Source: CAZYTO01 sp964650405
GTDB taxonomy: Bacteria; Acidobacteriota; Thermoanaerobaculia; Gp7-AA8
Assembly: GCA_964650405.1 (NCBI GenBank)
Contig: CAZYTO010000068.1
Coordinates: forward strand, 1 to 20,992
DNA: 20,992 nucleotides
Direction: 5' to 3'
In this document: positions 13,111 to 20,183 of the stretch, piece after piece
Position numbering within the stretch: position 1 is the stretch's first letter
Layout of the letters: every line of letters begins with the position of its first letter
Translations under genes and position numbers: made by a program
The notes under the pieces: generated by a model
What the model was told of the DNA's origin: nothing
Database searches by the model: none
What the model saw: only the letters and a program-made list of their open reading frames with translations

Positions 13111-15222
13111 CTACTTCCCCGCGGCCGCCGCGCCCGCCCCCACCCCCCACTGCCCAAGCATCCAGGCGTAGTCCGCGGCTGTGTCTTTCAGGGCGTCGTA
13201 GCGGCCCGACGCACCGCCGTGGCCGGCGCCCATGTTCACCCGGAGGATGATGGGATTGCTCGAGGTCGTGTTGTCGCGGAGCTTGGCCACCCACTTCACC
13301 CCTTCCCAGTAGCCGACCTGGGAGTCGTTGAGCGACGTGCGCACGAGCATGTTGGGATACGGCTTCTTCGTCACGTTCGAGTAGGGGTCGTAGCTCTTCA
13401 TGTAGACGTAGGCGGCCTTCTCGTTCGGGTTGCCCCACTCGATGTACTCCTGCGTGGTGAGCGGGAGAGTCGCGTCGAGCATGGTATTCATCACATCGAC
13501 GAACGGCACGTAGGCCACGACGGCCTTGAAGAGGTCGGGGCGCATGTTCGTCACGGCGCCCATGAGCAGGCCGCCGGCGCTGCCGCCGCTGATGACGAGC
13601 TTCGACGGCGTCGTGTACTTCTCCTTCACCAGGTGCTCGCCGCAGGCGATGAAGTCGGTGAAGGTGTTCTTCTTCGTCATCATCCGGCCTGCCTCGTGCC
13701 ACTCCTTCCCCATGTCGCCGCCGCCGCGGATGTGGGCGAGCGCGTAGACGACGCCGCGGTCGAGCAGGGGCAGCCGGGCCGCGCTGAAACCGGCGTTGGA
13801 CGATGAGCCGTACGAGCCGTACGCCGTCAGCCAGAGCGGGTTCGTGCCGCTGTGGGGATCGACGCCCTTCTTGTAGACGATGGACACCGGCACCTTCACG
13901 CCGTCCGAGGCCGTGGCCCAGATGCGCTCGGAGACGTACTGCGTCTTGTCGTACCCCGGCACCTCGGTCTGCTTGAGGAGCGTCGAGGTGCGGGCCTCCA
14001 TGTCGTAGTCGTAGACCGAGCCCGGCGTGACGAACGAGTTGTACGAGTAGCGAAAGACCTTCGTGTCGAACTCGTGGTTCGGCGCACCGCCCAGCGAATA
14101 CGCCGGCTCGGGGAAGTTGATGCGGTGCGACTTGCCGTCCCGCAGGTCGACGATCTCGAGCTGGGAGAGGCCGTTCTCCCGCTCCCGGGCCACGAGGTAG
14201 TTCGCGAAGACGTCGATCGACTCGATGCGCACCGGCTTGCGGTAGGGAATCACCTCCGTCCAGTGCTTCTGGGCAGGGTCGGCAATGGGCGCGCTGACGA
14301 CGCGGTAATTGCTCCCGGCGTCATTGGTGAGGAAGTAGAAGCGATCGCCGCGCTGGTCGCCGACGTACTTGTGCCCCTCCTTCCGCGCCAGGAGGAGCCG
14401 GGGCTTCGCGGCCGGATCGCCGGCCGGGATGACCGATTCTTCCGTCGTGGTCTTGCTGTCCGAATGGATGAAGAGCCACTCGCCGCTCAGCGACCGGCCC
14501 ACTTCGAGGTCGTAGAGCTCGTCCTTCTCTTCGTAGACGAGCGGATCGTCCTTACCGCCGAGGGTATGCCGGTAGAGCCGCCACTGCCGCTTGGCCGGGT
14601 TCTCGACGGTGTAGAAGATGGTCTTGTTGTCCGCCGCCCAGACCACCGAGCCGGCCTTCTCCGCCACGGCCGTCTCGACGTCGCTCCCCGTCCGCAGGTC
14701 ACGCACGTGCAGGGTGTACTGCCGGTAGCCGGTGTTGTCAGTCGAGTACGCGAGCAGGTTGCCGTCGTCGCTCGGGACGTACGCGCCGAGGCCCATGAAC
14801 TTCTGCCCCTCGGCGAGCTTGTTCATGTCCAGCACGATCTCCTCGGCCGCGCTGGTCGAGCCCCTCTTCCGCGCATAGAACGGGTACTGCTTCCCCTCCT
14901 CCGTACGCGTGTAGTAGTACCAGCCGTGGTCGCGGTACGGCACGTTCGTGTCGGTCTGCTTGATGTGCCCGAGGATCTCGTCGTAGAGCGTCTTCGACAG
15001 CGCCGCATTGCCCGCCGTCATGGCCTCGGCATACGCGTTCTCCGCCTTCAGGTAGTCGATGACCTCCGGGTTGCTCTTCTCCCGGATCCATCCGTAGTTG
15101 TCGACCCGCGTATCGCCATGGACCGTCACCGGCTTCGGCACCTTCTTCGCCACCGGCGGCTTCGGCGCCTCGGAGGCAGCGAGGAAGAGGAATGCAGCAA
15201 GGATCAGGAGAGCAGGCTTCAT
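13111..15222 (-). CDS. ptrB: Secreted oligopeptidase B (prolyl oligopeptidase family S9A)
   Basis: Serine peptidase of 703 aa that cleaves short peptides, in this subfamily after basic residues. Residues 1-19 (MKPALLILAAFLFLAASEA) form a signal peptide, so the mature enzyme is probably periplasmic; many oligopeptidase B homologues lack one. A seven-bladed propeller region (about 75-400) precedes the alpha/beta-hydrolase domain. The triad is S548 in GGSAGG, D633 in LNDSQVGYWE and H668 in GAGHGGASGR. The DSQVxYWE and SAGGLLMG motifs point to oligopeptidase B rather than prolyl oligopeptidase. The frame is open 44 codons further upstream, but GGAGG 7 nt before ATG 15222 and the signal peptide fix the start here. 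Confidence 0.93.
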   Translation of the reverse strand: MKPALLILAAFLFLAASEAPKPPVAKKVPKPVTVHGDTRVDNYGWIREKSNPEVIDYLKAENAYAEAMTAGNAALSKTLYDEILGHIKQTDTNVPYRDHGWYYYTRTEEGKQYPFYARKRGSTSAAEEIVLDMNKLAEGQKFMGLGAYVPSDDGNLLAYSTDNTGYRQYTLHVRDLRTGSDVETAVAEKAGSVVWAADNKTIFYTVENPAKRQWRLYRHTLGGKDDPLVYEEKDELYDLEVGRSLSGEWLFIHSDSKTTTEESVIPAGDPAAKPRLLLARKEGHKYVGDQRGDRFYFLTNDAGSNYRVVSAPIADPAQKHWTEVIPYRKPVRIESIDVFANYLVARERENGLSQLEIVDLRDGKSHRINFPEPAYSLGGAPNHEFDTKVFRYSYNSFVTPGSVYDYDMEARTSTLLKQTEVPGYDKTQYVSERIWATASDGVKVPVSIVYKKGVDPHSGTNPLWLTAYGSYGSSSNAGFSAARLPLLDRGVVYALAHIRGGGDMGKEWHEAGRMMTKKNTFTDFIACGEHLVKEKYTTPSKLVISGGSAGGLLMGAVTNMRPDLFKAVVAYVPFVDVMNTMLDATLPLTTQEYIEWGNPNEKAAYVYMKSYDPYSNVTKKPYPNMLVRTSLNDSQVGYWEGVKWVAKLRDNTTSSNPIILRVNMGAGHGGASGRYDALKDTAADYAWMLGQWGVGAGAAAAGK

Positions 15223-15369
15223 GGACAGACCTCCATTCGCAACGTTTGACGAGGGGAGAGTGTAGCGGGTTGGGGGCCGCTCAGATTGTACGTCGTGACG
15301 CGCTGGAAACCGCGGCTCGGTTGATCTCACTGCTCGCAACCCTCGGCGCCTCATTTCGTCGAATGAGCT

Positions 15370-15786
15370 GTGGCTGACATACTCACGCTGCCATGGAATC
15401 CTGGCGATCCCGGCTCCGCGCCGGGCCTGCAGCGGGCATTCCTGCTCTGGTCCTCGGTGGTTTTGCTCCTCGGATCGACCTCACTGATCCTCGTCGGAAT
15501 GAGCGCTTTCGGTTACCTCACTGTCGCCGCCCTCAGACGCCGTCGTCCTCTCCTCGCCTTCTCCTTCTCTCTCGTGGCCTGGCTTCCGTTGGCTCTCCAG
15601 ACATGCCGACGTCTGGCCTTCGTGGTCGAATACCGTGCGCTCGATCGCCCGGACGGCTACGGCTCGCCGGTGGCGTTCCTCGTCGGTCTCATCTTCGAGC
15701 AGATGCTATTCCTGCCGTTGAGTGCGATGATCGCGTTGCTCTGGTGGCGGTCGCGCAGGAGCCGCGCGGCGAGCGCCGCTTCATAG
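15370..15786 (+). CDS. Small membrane protein, unknown function
   Basis: 138 aa from a GTG start. Hydrophobic segments lie near 22-45 (RAFLLWSSVVLLLGSTSLILVGM), 48-77 and 102-127 (PVAFLVGLIFEQMLFLPLSAMIALLWW). The arginine-rich loop and C-terminal RSRRSRAASAAS suggest a cytoplasmic tail. No family is recognised. No convincing Shine-Dalgarno precedes the GTG, and codon bias is weaker than in neighbouring genes, so it may be young or under weak selection. It diverges from ptrB. Confidence 0.55.
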   Translation: MADILTLPWNPGDPGSAPGLQRAFLLWSSVVLLLGSTSLILVGMSAFGYLTVAALRRRRPLLAFSFSLVAWLPLALQTCRRLAFVVEYRALDRPDGYGSPVAFLVGLIFEQMLFLPLSAMIALLWWRSRRSRAASAAS

Positions 15787-16050
15787 AGTAGGATCCCGTG
15801 ACCTTCGGCATTGACCTCGTCAGGCAAGCCTTCCGAGCCCGGGAAGTGAGCTGGTGGCCCGGCACTACTGGTATCCACGATCTTCGCCTGCATCGAGGCC
15901 GAGGTGATCGGCACATTTGTTTAGGGCGGCGGGGCGGCCCGAACGCCAAGTCTCCGCCGGGACGGATACCGATCTGCAGGTCGAGCCAGACGCGGTGATC
16001 GCTGCGCCCAAAAACCCCTGACGATTCTGCACGAGCCTGCGGCACAAACC
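15787..16050. other. Intergenic stretch without a recognisable gene
   Basis: Several short overlapping frames exist on the minus strand, starting at about 15914 and 16063. They lack consistent codon bias, and the longest starts inside the CTTCATC array. Phrases such as SDHRVWLDLQIGIRPGGD could be the debris of a decayed gene, but I cannot identify one. Confidence 0.4.
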
Positions 16051-16078
16051 CTTCATCCTTCATCCTTTATCCTTCATG
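16051..16078. repeat. CTTCATC heptamer array
   Basis: Four 7-bp units: CTTCATC, CTTCATC, CTTTATC, CTTCATG. It lies in the gap before the membrane-sigma-antisigma cluster. Confidence 0.85.
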
Positions 16079-16081
16079 CTT

Positions 16082-16147
16082 TTCCCCCACCCACGAGAAT
16101 TCGGCACGACGCAGTCGTGCCCACGGCACGACGCAGTCGTGCCCTAC
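16082..16147 (-). repeat. Palindromic repeat R2, two copies
   Basis: GGCACGACGCAGTCGTGCC occurs at 16103-16121 and 16125-16143. Each is a perfect 8-bp palindrome around GCA. The neighbouring bases (CCCACGAGAATTC on this strand) also match the R2 copy at 18197-18247 in opposite orientation. The rest of the gap to 16246 is pyrimidine-rich with no coding signal. Confidence 0.8.
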
Positions 16148-16246
16148 ACCCCCCTCCCTTCGCCGTTCCCTCCCCTTCGCCCTTCTCCCTTTGTCCCCCC
16201 TGTCACCAACCTTCCCCGGCGGCGTATTAGCGGGCAAGAGGATCAA

Positions 16247-17095
16247 ATGACCACCACACTCACCCGCTTGTGCCTCGCTTCCCTCCTGCTCTGCACCGCC
16301 GTCAGTGCGGTCGCACAGTCGCCGTCCCCAACCCCGAGCTCGCCCGCCGTCACAGTCACGGAGATCGACAGCGCCGACCTGCGCGAGCGGTTCATGTCCG
16401 TCCTGGCCAACTATCCCCCCTCGGTCGGAGCCGTCCTGAAGACCGATCCGACGCTCTTCAACAATCACGACTACCTCGCCTCCTATCCCGCCCTGGCCTC
16501 GTTCATCGCCGAGCACCCGGCCCTCGTCCACAGCCCCGACTACTACCTCGAGCACGTCACCATCCGCGGCAACGTGGTCCCGGACCCCATCAACATCCGC
16601 ATCCTCGACCGCACCATGAACGACCTCGTTCCGTTTGCCGTCTTCCTGGTCATCGCCGGCATCGCCGTCTGGCTGATCAAGACCGTCATCGAGCACCGGC
16701 GCTGGAGCCGGGCCACCCAGACCCAGACCGAGATGTTCCGGAAAGTCTTCGACCGTTTCGGCACGAACGAAGAGCTGCTGGCCTACCTGCAGAGCGACGC
16801 CGGCAAACGGATCGCCGAGGCGGTGTCGCTGCCCGTGGTGAGCACGCAGACCATCGGGGCTCCGTTTCAGCGGATCCTCTGGACCGTGCAGATCGGCATC
16901 GTCGCCACCATGCTCGGCCTCGGCCTGCAGCTCGTGAGCTGGCGCGTACCGGTCGAAGCCGCCACCGCCGTGTCCGCCATGGCCATCATCGTCCTCTCCA
17001 TCGGCATCGGCTTCGTCTTCTCCGCCATCGCCTCGCACCTCCTCTCCCGCCGCTTCGGCATGCTGCCCCAGCAGGCACTGAACCCCCACGAGTGA
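16247..17095 (+). CDS. Membrane protein upstream of ECF sigma factor
   Basis: 282-aa exported membrane protein, family not recognised. A signal peptide (about 1-24) is followed by an exposed region with a DPTLFNNHDYLASYPALASFIAEHPALVHSPDYYLE pattern: short 'P-x-L ... YL ... HP-x-L' repeats of a kind I associate with uncharacterised Acidobacteria proteins (recollection). Membrane segments lie at about 128-147, 212-232 and 240-262, with a cytoplasmic helical stretch (150-195, MFRKVFDRFGTNEELLAYLQSDAGKRIAEA) between. ATG 16247 is chosen because GAGG lies 5 nt upstream and it opens the signal peptide; upstream codons translate repeats R2. Only 7 bp separate it from the sigma factor gene, so it may sense a signal for, or be regulated with, that system. 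Confidence 0.85.
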   Translation: MTTTLTRLCLASLLLCTAVSAVAQSPSPTPSSPAVTVTEIDSADLRERFMSVLANYPPSVGAVLKTDPTLFNNHDYLASYPALASFIAEHPALVHSPDYYLEHVTIRGNVVPDPINIRILDRTMNDLVPFAVFLVIAGIAVWLIKTVIEHRRWSRATQTQTEMFRKVFDRFGTNEELLAYLQSDAGKRIAEAVSLPVVSTQTIGAPFQRILWTVQIGIVATMLGLGLQLVSWRVPVEAATAVSAMAIIVLSIGIGFVFSAIASHLLSRRFGMLPQQALNPHE

Positions 17096-17102
17096 TCCGC
17101 GT

Positions 17103-17693
17103 ATGTCATCATCAAGTGTGATGAGCAGCTTCGTGACGATGAGCGAAACGGTCTTTCCCAGCGCAGGAACGGCGGACGAGGTCGACGCGTCGCTGCGCAT
17201 GGACGAAGACGCCTTTCGCGCCTTTTACGAACGGACGGCCCGGCCGGTGTGGGCGTATCTCATGCGCCTCACCGGCGATCCGCACACGGCCGACGACCTG
17301 CTGCAGGAGGCGTACTACCGCTTCTACAGGGCCGCGGCCAACCACGAGTCGGAGAGCCACCGCCGCAACTCCCTCTTCCGCATCGCCACCAACCTGGCCC
17401 GCGACCTCGGCCGTCACAAGCGCCGCCACCCGGAAGCGGCCATGCCAGAGGATGCGGCCGACCGCCACATGCACGGAAACCAGACCGAGCACCGTACCGA
17501 TCTGACCCGGGCCATGGCCCAGCTCAAGCCGGAGCAGCGGGAGCTGCTGTGGCTTGCCTACGGCCAGGGCTTCTCGCACGACGAGATCGCCGGCGTCATC
17601 GGCGTCAAGCGGGGCGACGTGAAGACGCTGCTCTACCGCACCCGGCAAAAACTGGCCACGCTGCTGCGCAACGGGGGGTGGAACCGTGGATGA
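17103..17693 (+). CDS. ECF-type sigma-70 factor
   Basis: 196-aa alternative sigma factor directing RNA polymerase to a specific promoter set. Sigma-2 spans about 39-108 (AFYERTARPVWAYLMRLT, ADDLLQEAYYRFYRA). Sigma-4 spans about 135-188, with the helix-turn-helix GFSHDEIAGVIGVKRGDVKTLLYRTRQKL. The linker is short, as expected of the ECF class. Starts at ATG 17103, 17121 or 17139 are possible; none has a clear Shine-Dalgarno, so coupling to the upstream gene (7-bp gap) is likely. The anti-sigma gene overlaps its end by 8 bp. ECF subgroup cannot be assigned by eye. Confidence 0.93.
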   Translation: MSSSSVMSSFVTMSETVFPSAGTADEVDASLRMDEDAFRAFYERTARPVWAYLMRLTGDPHTADDLLQEAYYRFYRAAANHESESHRRNSLFRIATNLARDLGRHKRRHPEAAMPEDAADRHMHGNQTEHRTDLTRAMAQLKPEQRELLWLAYGQGFSHDEIAGVIGVKRGDVKTLLYRTRQKLATLLRNGGWNRG

Positions 17694-18201
17694 CACCACC
17701 TGCCCGCGCGAATCCGAAGTGCTCGACGTCCTCGGCGCCGGCCGCACCCCCGATGGCGAGCTTGCCGCTCACGTCGCCGCCTGCCCGGACTGCAGCGACC
17801 TCGCCACTGTGGCCGCGGCCGTGCTCGACGATCGCAACACGGCCATGCAGGAAGCGAGCGTCCCTCCCTCCGGCGCCGTCTGGTGGCGGATGCAGGTGCG
17901 CGCCTACTACGACGCCCAGCGCACCGCCTCCCGTACCGCCACCGTCGTCCAGGCCGTCGCCCTCTTCGGCGCGCTCCTCCTGGCCGCCTCGTTCCTCGGC
18001 CGCCAGGCCCTCGTCTCCGCCCTCACCTCCGTCACCCACCTTCCCCTGGCGCCCTGGAGCATCCCCCTCGCCGTGGCGGTCGCCCTTCTTGCCGTCACTA
18101 CGCCGGTGGTCCTATGGATGGCCATGGCCGATTCGAAGGCGGAAGGCAGAGGGCAGAAGGCAAGTGATCAGGAGCAAAACGGTGCCATTCCCCAGATGTA
18201 G
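17686..18201 (+). CDS. Anti-sigma factor with zinc-binding N-terminus
   Basis: 171-aa membrane protein that should sequester the sigma factor encoded just upstream. The ZAS-type motif H29-x3-C33-x2-C36 (AAHVAACPDC) lies in the N-terminal cytoplasmic domain. Two membrane segments follow at about 85-105 (TVVQAVALFGALLLAASFLG) and 123-147 (WSIPLAVAVALLAVTTPVVLWMAMA). The start is a GTG overlapping the sigma gene by 8 bp. From about residue 150 the tail (SKAEGRGQKASDQEQNGAIPQM) translates an AAGGCAG heptamer array and unique sequence, so the original C-terminus may have been replaced. Confidence 0.88.
   Translation: MDDTTCPRESEVLDVLGAGRTPDGELAAHVAACPDCSDLATVAAAVLDDRNTAMQEASVPPSGAVWWRMQVRAYYDAQRTASRTATVVQAVALFGALLLAASFLGRQALVSALTSVTHLPLAPWSIPLAVAVALLAVTTPVVLWMAMADSKAEGRGQKASDQEQNGAIPQM
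18136..18163. repeat. AAGGCAG heptamer array inside the anti-sigma 3' end
   Basis: Four 7-bp units: AAGGCGG, AAGGCAG, AGGGCAG, AAGGCAA. It is translated as the hydrophilic C-terminal tail of the anti-sigma protein. Because 7 is not a multiple of 3, changes in unit number would shift the frame and alter the tail. Confidence 0.8.
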
Positions 18202-18247
18202 GGCACGACCGCGTCATGCCGAACCCTCGTGGGGCGGTGGGGGGCGT
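18197..18247 (+). repeat. Palindromic repeat R2, third copy
   Basis: GGGCACGACCGCGTCATGCC, followed by GAACCCTCGTGGGG, matches the reverse complement of 16082-16147 over about 50 bp with several substitutions. It begins at the anti-sigma stop codon. Together with 16082-16147 it places inverted R2 copies on both sides of the membrane-sigma-antisigma cluster. Confidence 0.7.
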
Positions 18248-18273
18248 GATGGTCGATCGAGAAGGCGACCATC
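18248..18273. other. Hairpin between convergent anti-sigma and racemase genes
   Basis: GATGGTCG (18248-18255) pairs perfectly with CGACCATC (18266-18273). It lies just beyond the racemase stop, between two converging genes. Neither strand has a T-tract, so it is at most a weak bidirectional terminator. Confidence 0.4.
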
Positions 18274-18274
18274 G

Positions 18275-18967
18275 TCAGATCCCCGCGGCGCGCCGCAGCG
18301 CCGCCCGCGCCAGCAGCCGCGTCGAGTCGAGCACCGGCAGCGGCGAATTGCCATCGTTGAGGATCAGCGGAAGCTCCGTGCACCCCAGCACGACGGCGTC
18401 GCACCCTTCGTCCTTCATCCGCGCGATGACACCCTGGAAGTACGCGATGGACTCCGGCTTGAAAACGCTGCACACCAGTTCGTCCATGATGATCCGGCTG
18501 CACTCCTCCCGCTCCTCGGCAGTCGGACGAACATACGCCAGTCCCCGTGCCACGAGCTTCTCCGGATACACCTCGCTCTCCACCAGCCAGCGCGTGCCCG
18601 TCACTCCCACCCTCCGGAGTCCCCGTGACACCGCCTCCTCCGCCACGACCTCAGCGATGTGCAGCCACGGCAGCGGCGAGCGTCCCTCCAGGTACGGAAA
18701 GGCCCGATGGATCGTGTTGTCCGGACAGATGAGAAACGCCGCCCCGCTCTTCCCCAGCCTCTCCGCCGAATCGAGCATCAGTTCCGCCACGCCCCGCCAG
18801 TCGTCGCGCTCCAGACACGCGACGTAATCCGCCAGCGAGTGCGAGTGCATCGACACCTGTGGATGCGCATGCGCCGCCCCAAGGAACCGCGCCCCTTCAA
18901 CGGCAATCGTCCGATAACAGAGCGCCGCCCCTTCCGCGGAGCAGGCCACGATGCCGATGGGATTCAT
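18275..18967 (-). CDS. Aspartate/glutamate racemase family protein
   Basis: Cofactor-independent amino acid racemase of 230 aa. The two catalytic cysteines are C81 in FLICPDNTIH and C196 in VVLGCTELPLI, placed as expected for one in each lobe. MNPIGIVACSAEGAALCYRTI is a typical N-terminus of the group. Substrate (aspartate, glutamate or another) is not decidable from sequence. The ribosome binding site is made of the octamer array: the minus strand reads GGGAAGG, then GCTGAAAGGGG immediately before the ATG. There is no convincing link to the flanking genes; D-amino acids could feed the cell wall. Confidence 0.9.
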   Translation of the reverse strand: MNPIGIVACSAEGAALCYRTIAVEGARFLGAAHAHPQVSMHSHSLADYVACLERDDWRGVAELMLDSAERLGKSGAAFLICPDNTIHRAFPYLEGRSPLPWLHIAEVVAEEAVSRGLRRVGVTGTRWLVESEVYPEKLVARGLAYVRPTAEEREECSRIIMDELVCSVFKPESIAYFQGVIARMKDEGCDAVVLGCTELPLILNDGNSPLPVLDSTRLLARAALRRAAGI

Positions 18968-18970
18968 CCC

Positions 18971-19002
18971 CTTTCAGCCTTCCCGCCTTTCAGCCTTTCA
19001 GC
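18971..19002. repeat. CTTTCAGC octamer array between two genes
   Basis: Units CTTTCAGC, CTTCCCGC, CTTTCAGC, CTTTCAGC at 8-bp period. On the minus strand (GCTGAAAG) it supplies the TGA stop of the 18998-20089 gene and the purine-rich sequence in front of the racemase ATG. The same unit in opposite orientation occurs at 20941-20964. Confidence 0.85.
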
Positions 19003-20089
19003 CTTGCACCGCCCCCGCCCTCTCCGTCCCGCAATGCGCGCAGAACGGCAACAGCTCGTGCCGCACGTTGCCGCAGTGTTCGCAGGTGCCGAAGAGTCGC
19101 GTACCGCACGACGGGCAGACGTACGGCTCCTCGGTGGCAGGTGAGGCGAGGGCGGCCGCGGCGAGCTTGCGGATGGAGCGGCGGGTCCAGAACGCGTAGC
19201 GCAGGGGGCCGCGGCGGATGGGGTATTCGCAGATGGGGCAGAGGAAACGCTCGTAAGCGTCGCGGTACTGCTTGATCAGGGCGGCGGCGCGCGGATGCTT
19301 CGTGGCCTGCAGCAGGTAGACCAGCACGCGCACCACGAGCACGAGCGACGCCACGAGCAGGATGTACTTGAAGTAGCGGGTGGGGAAGTTCTCGTGGATG
19401 ACCAGCACCACCTTCACCAGCACGGCCAGGGCGAGGGCGTAGAGGAGCGGCGCGTAGAGCGTCGTCCGCCAGCGGTAGAGCACCCAGGCCGCGGCGAAGA
19501 GGATGGGCACCAGGAAGAGCAACTGCAGCGCGGCCAGGCGGAGGTGGTGGATGCGGTCCCGCCGCTCCAGCTCTTTCTGGGCCCGGTCGCGCTGCACCGT
19601 CAGGCGCGCGTCGATCCCGCTCTTCGACGCCTCCAGCGCACGCTGCTCCTCGCTCCGCTTCTCCAGTTCCGCGTTCAGGGCCTGGTAGCGCTCCTGGTTG
19701 GCGATGAAGAGGCTTTCGCTCTGGGCCACGGTGGTCTTCTCCGTCGCCGTGGGCGCGATGCCCTTCTCCAGGTTGCGCTTCTGCACCTCCAGGAGCTGAT
19801 TCATCGTCTCCTGCGAGCTGGTCGTGCTGTCCTTCAGCAGCGTCTGCCGGGCGTTGAGGCTCTCGATCTCGTGCTTGACCGCGTCGAGCTTCTGGTCGGC
19901 GGCCTTCTCCTGCGCCACCAGCGCCGGATCGACGATCCCCTGCTCGACCTCCGCCAGTTGCGGCCCGGGCGCCTCCGCGATGTCGTCGACGACGAAGCCG
20001 AGGAGCCAGAAGAAGAGCAGCCCGGCCAGGGCCGTGAAGAGGACGACTCCGACGCGATGGAGCCAGGGGCCGCGGGGAGAGGCAGGCAT
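18998..20089 (-). CDS. Membrane protein with coiled coil and four C-terminal CxxC pairs
   Basis: 363 aa, family not recognised. Layout: membrane segment at about 13-35; a long periplasmic or cytoplasmic coiled coil (about 62-178, rich in E, Q, K, R with heptad-like leucines); three membrane segments (186-206, 213-231, 241-262); then a cytoplasmic tail with CPIC (284-287), CPSC (325-328), CEHC (336-339) and CAHC (350-353). That is two probable zinc ribbons. The architecture suggests a membrane-anchored scaffold or sensor; no enzyme motif is seen. The start is well supported: AAAGGAG lies 6 nt before the ATG. The stop codon falls in the octamer array. The racemase follows within 30 bp and is probably co-transcribed. 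Confidence 0.85.
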   Translation of the reverse strand: MPASPRGPWLHRVGVVLFTALAGLLFFWLLGFVVDDIAEAPGPQLAEVEQGIVDPALVAQEKAADQKLDAVKHEIESLNARQTLLKDSTTSSQETMNQLLEVQKRNLEKGIAPTATEKTTVAQSESLFIANQERYQALNAELEKRSEEQRALEASKSGIDARLTVQRDRAQKELERRDRIHHLRLAALQLLFLVPILFAAAWVLYRWRTTLYAPLLYALALAVLVKVVLVIHENFPTRYFKYILLVASLVLVVRVLVYLLQATKHPRAAALIKQYRDAYERFLCPICEYPIRRGPLRYAFWTRRSIRKLAAAALASPATEEPYVCPSCGTRLFGTCEHCGNVRHELLPFCAHCGTERAGAVQG

Positions 20090-20159
20090 GCGTTGCTCCT
20101 TTTGAACCGCTTGGAGGATTCCGGTGCGGTCATTCTACGTGGGGAGTGCAGAGAGAAGA

Positions 20160-20180
20160 GTGGTTAGCGGTTAGTGGTAG
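20160..20180. repeat. GTGGTTA heptamer array
   Basis: Three 7-bp units: GTGGTTA, GCGGTTA, GTGGTAG. It sits directly before the GTG/ATG start of the 20184 ORF, where a ribosome binding site would be expected. Confidence 0.7.
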
Positions 20181-20183
20181 TTC

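Noticed and set aside
13852..15249. 465-aa plus-strand frame
   Set aside because: It is antisense to oligopeptidase B, whose catalytic triad, signal peptide and ribosome binding site are clear.
15689..16063. 124-aa minus-strand ORF in the gap before the sigma cluster
   Set aside because: Its start codons lie in the CTTCATC array, codon use is not consistent, and it overlaps the 15370 gene antisense. A decayed gene is possible but unproven.
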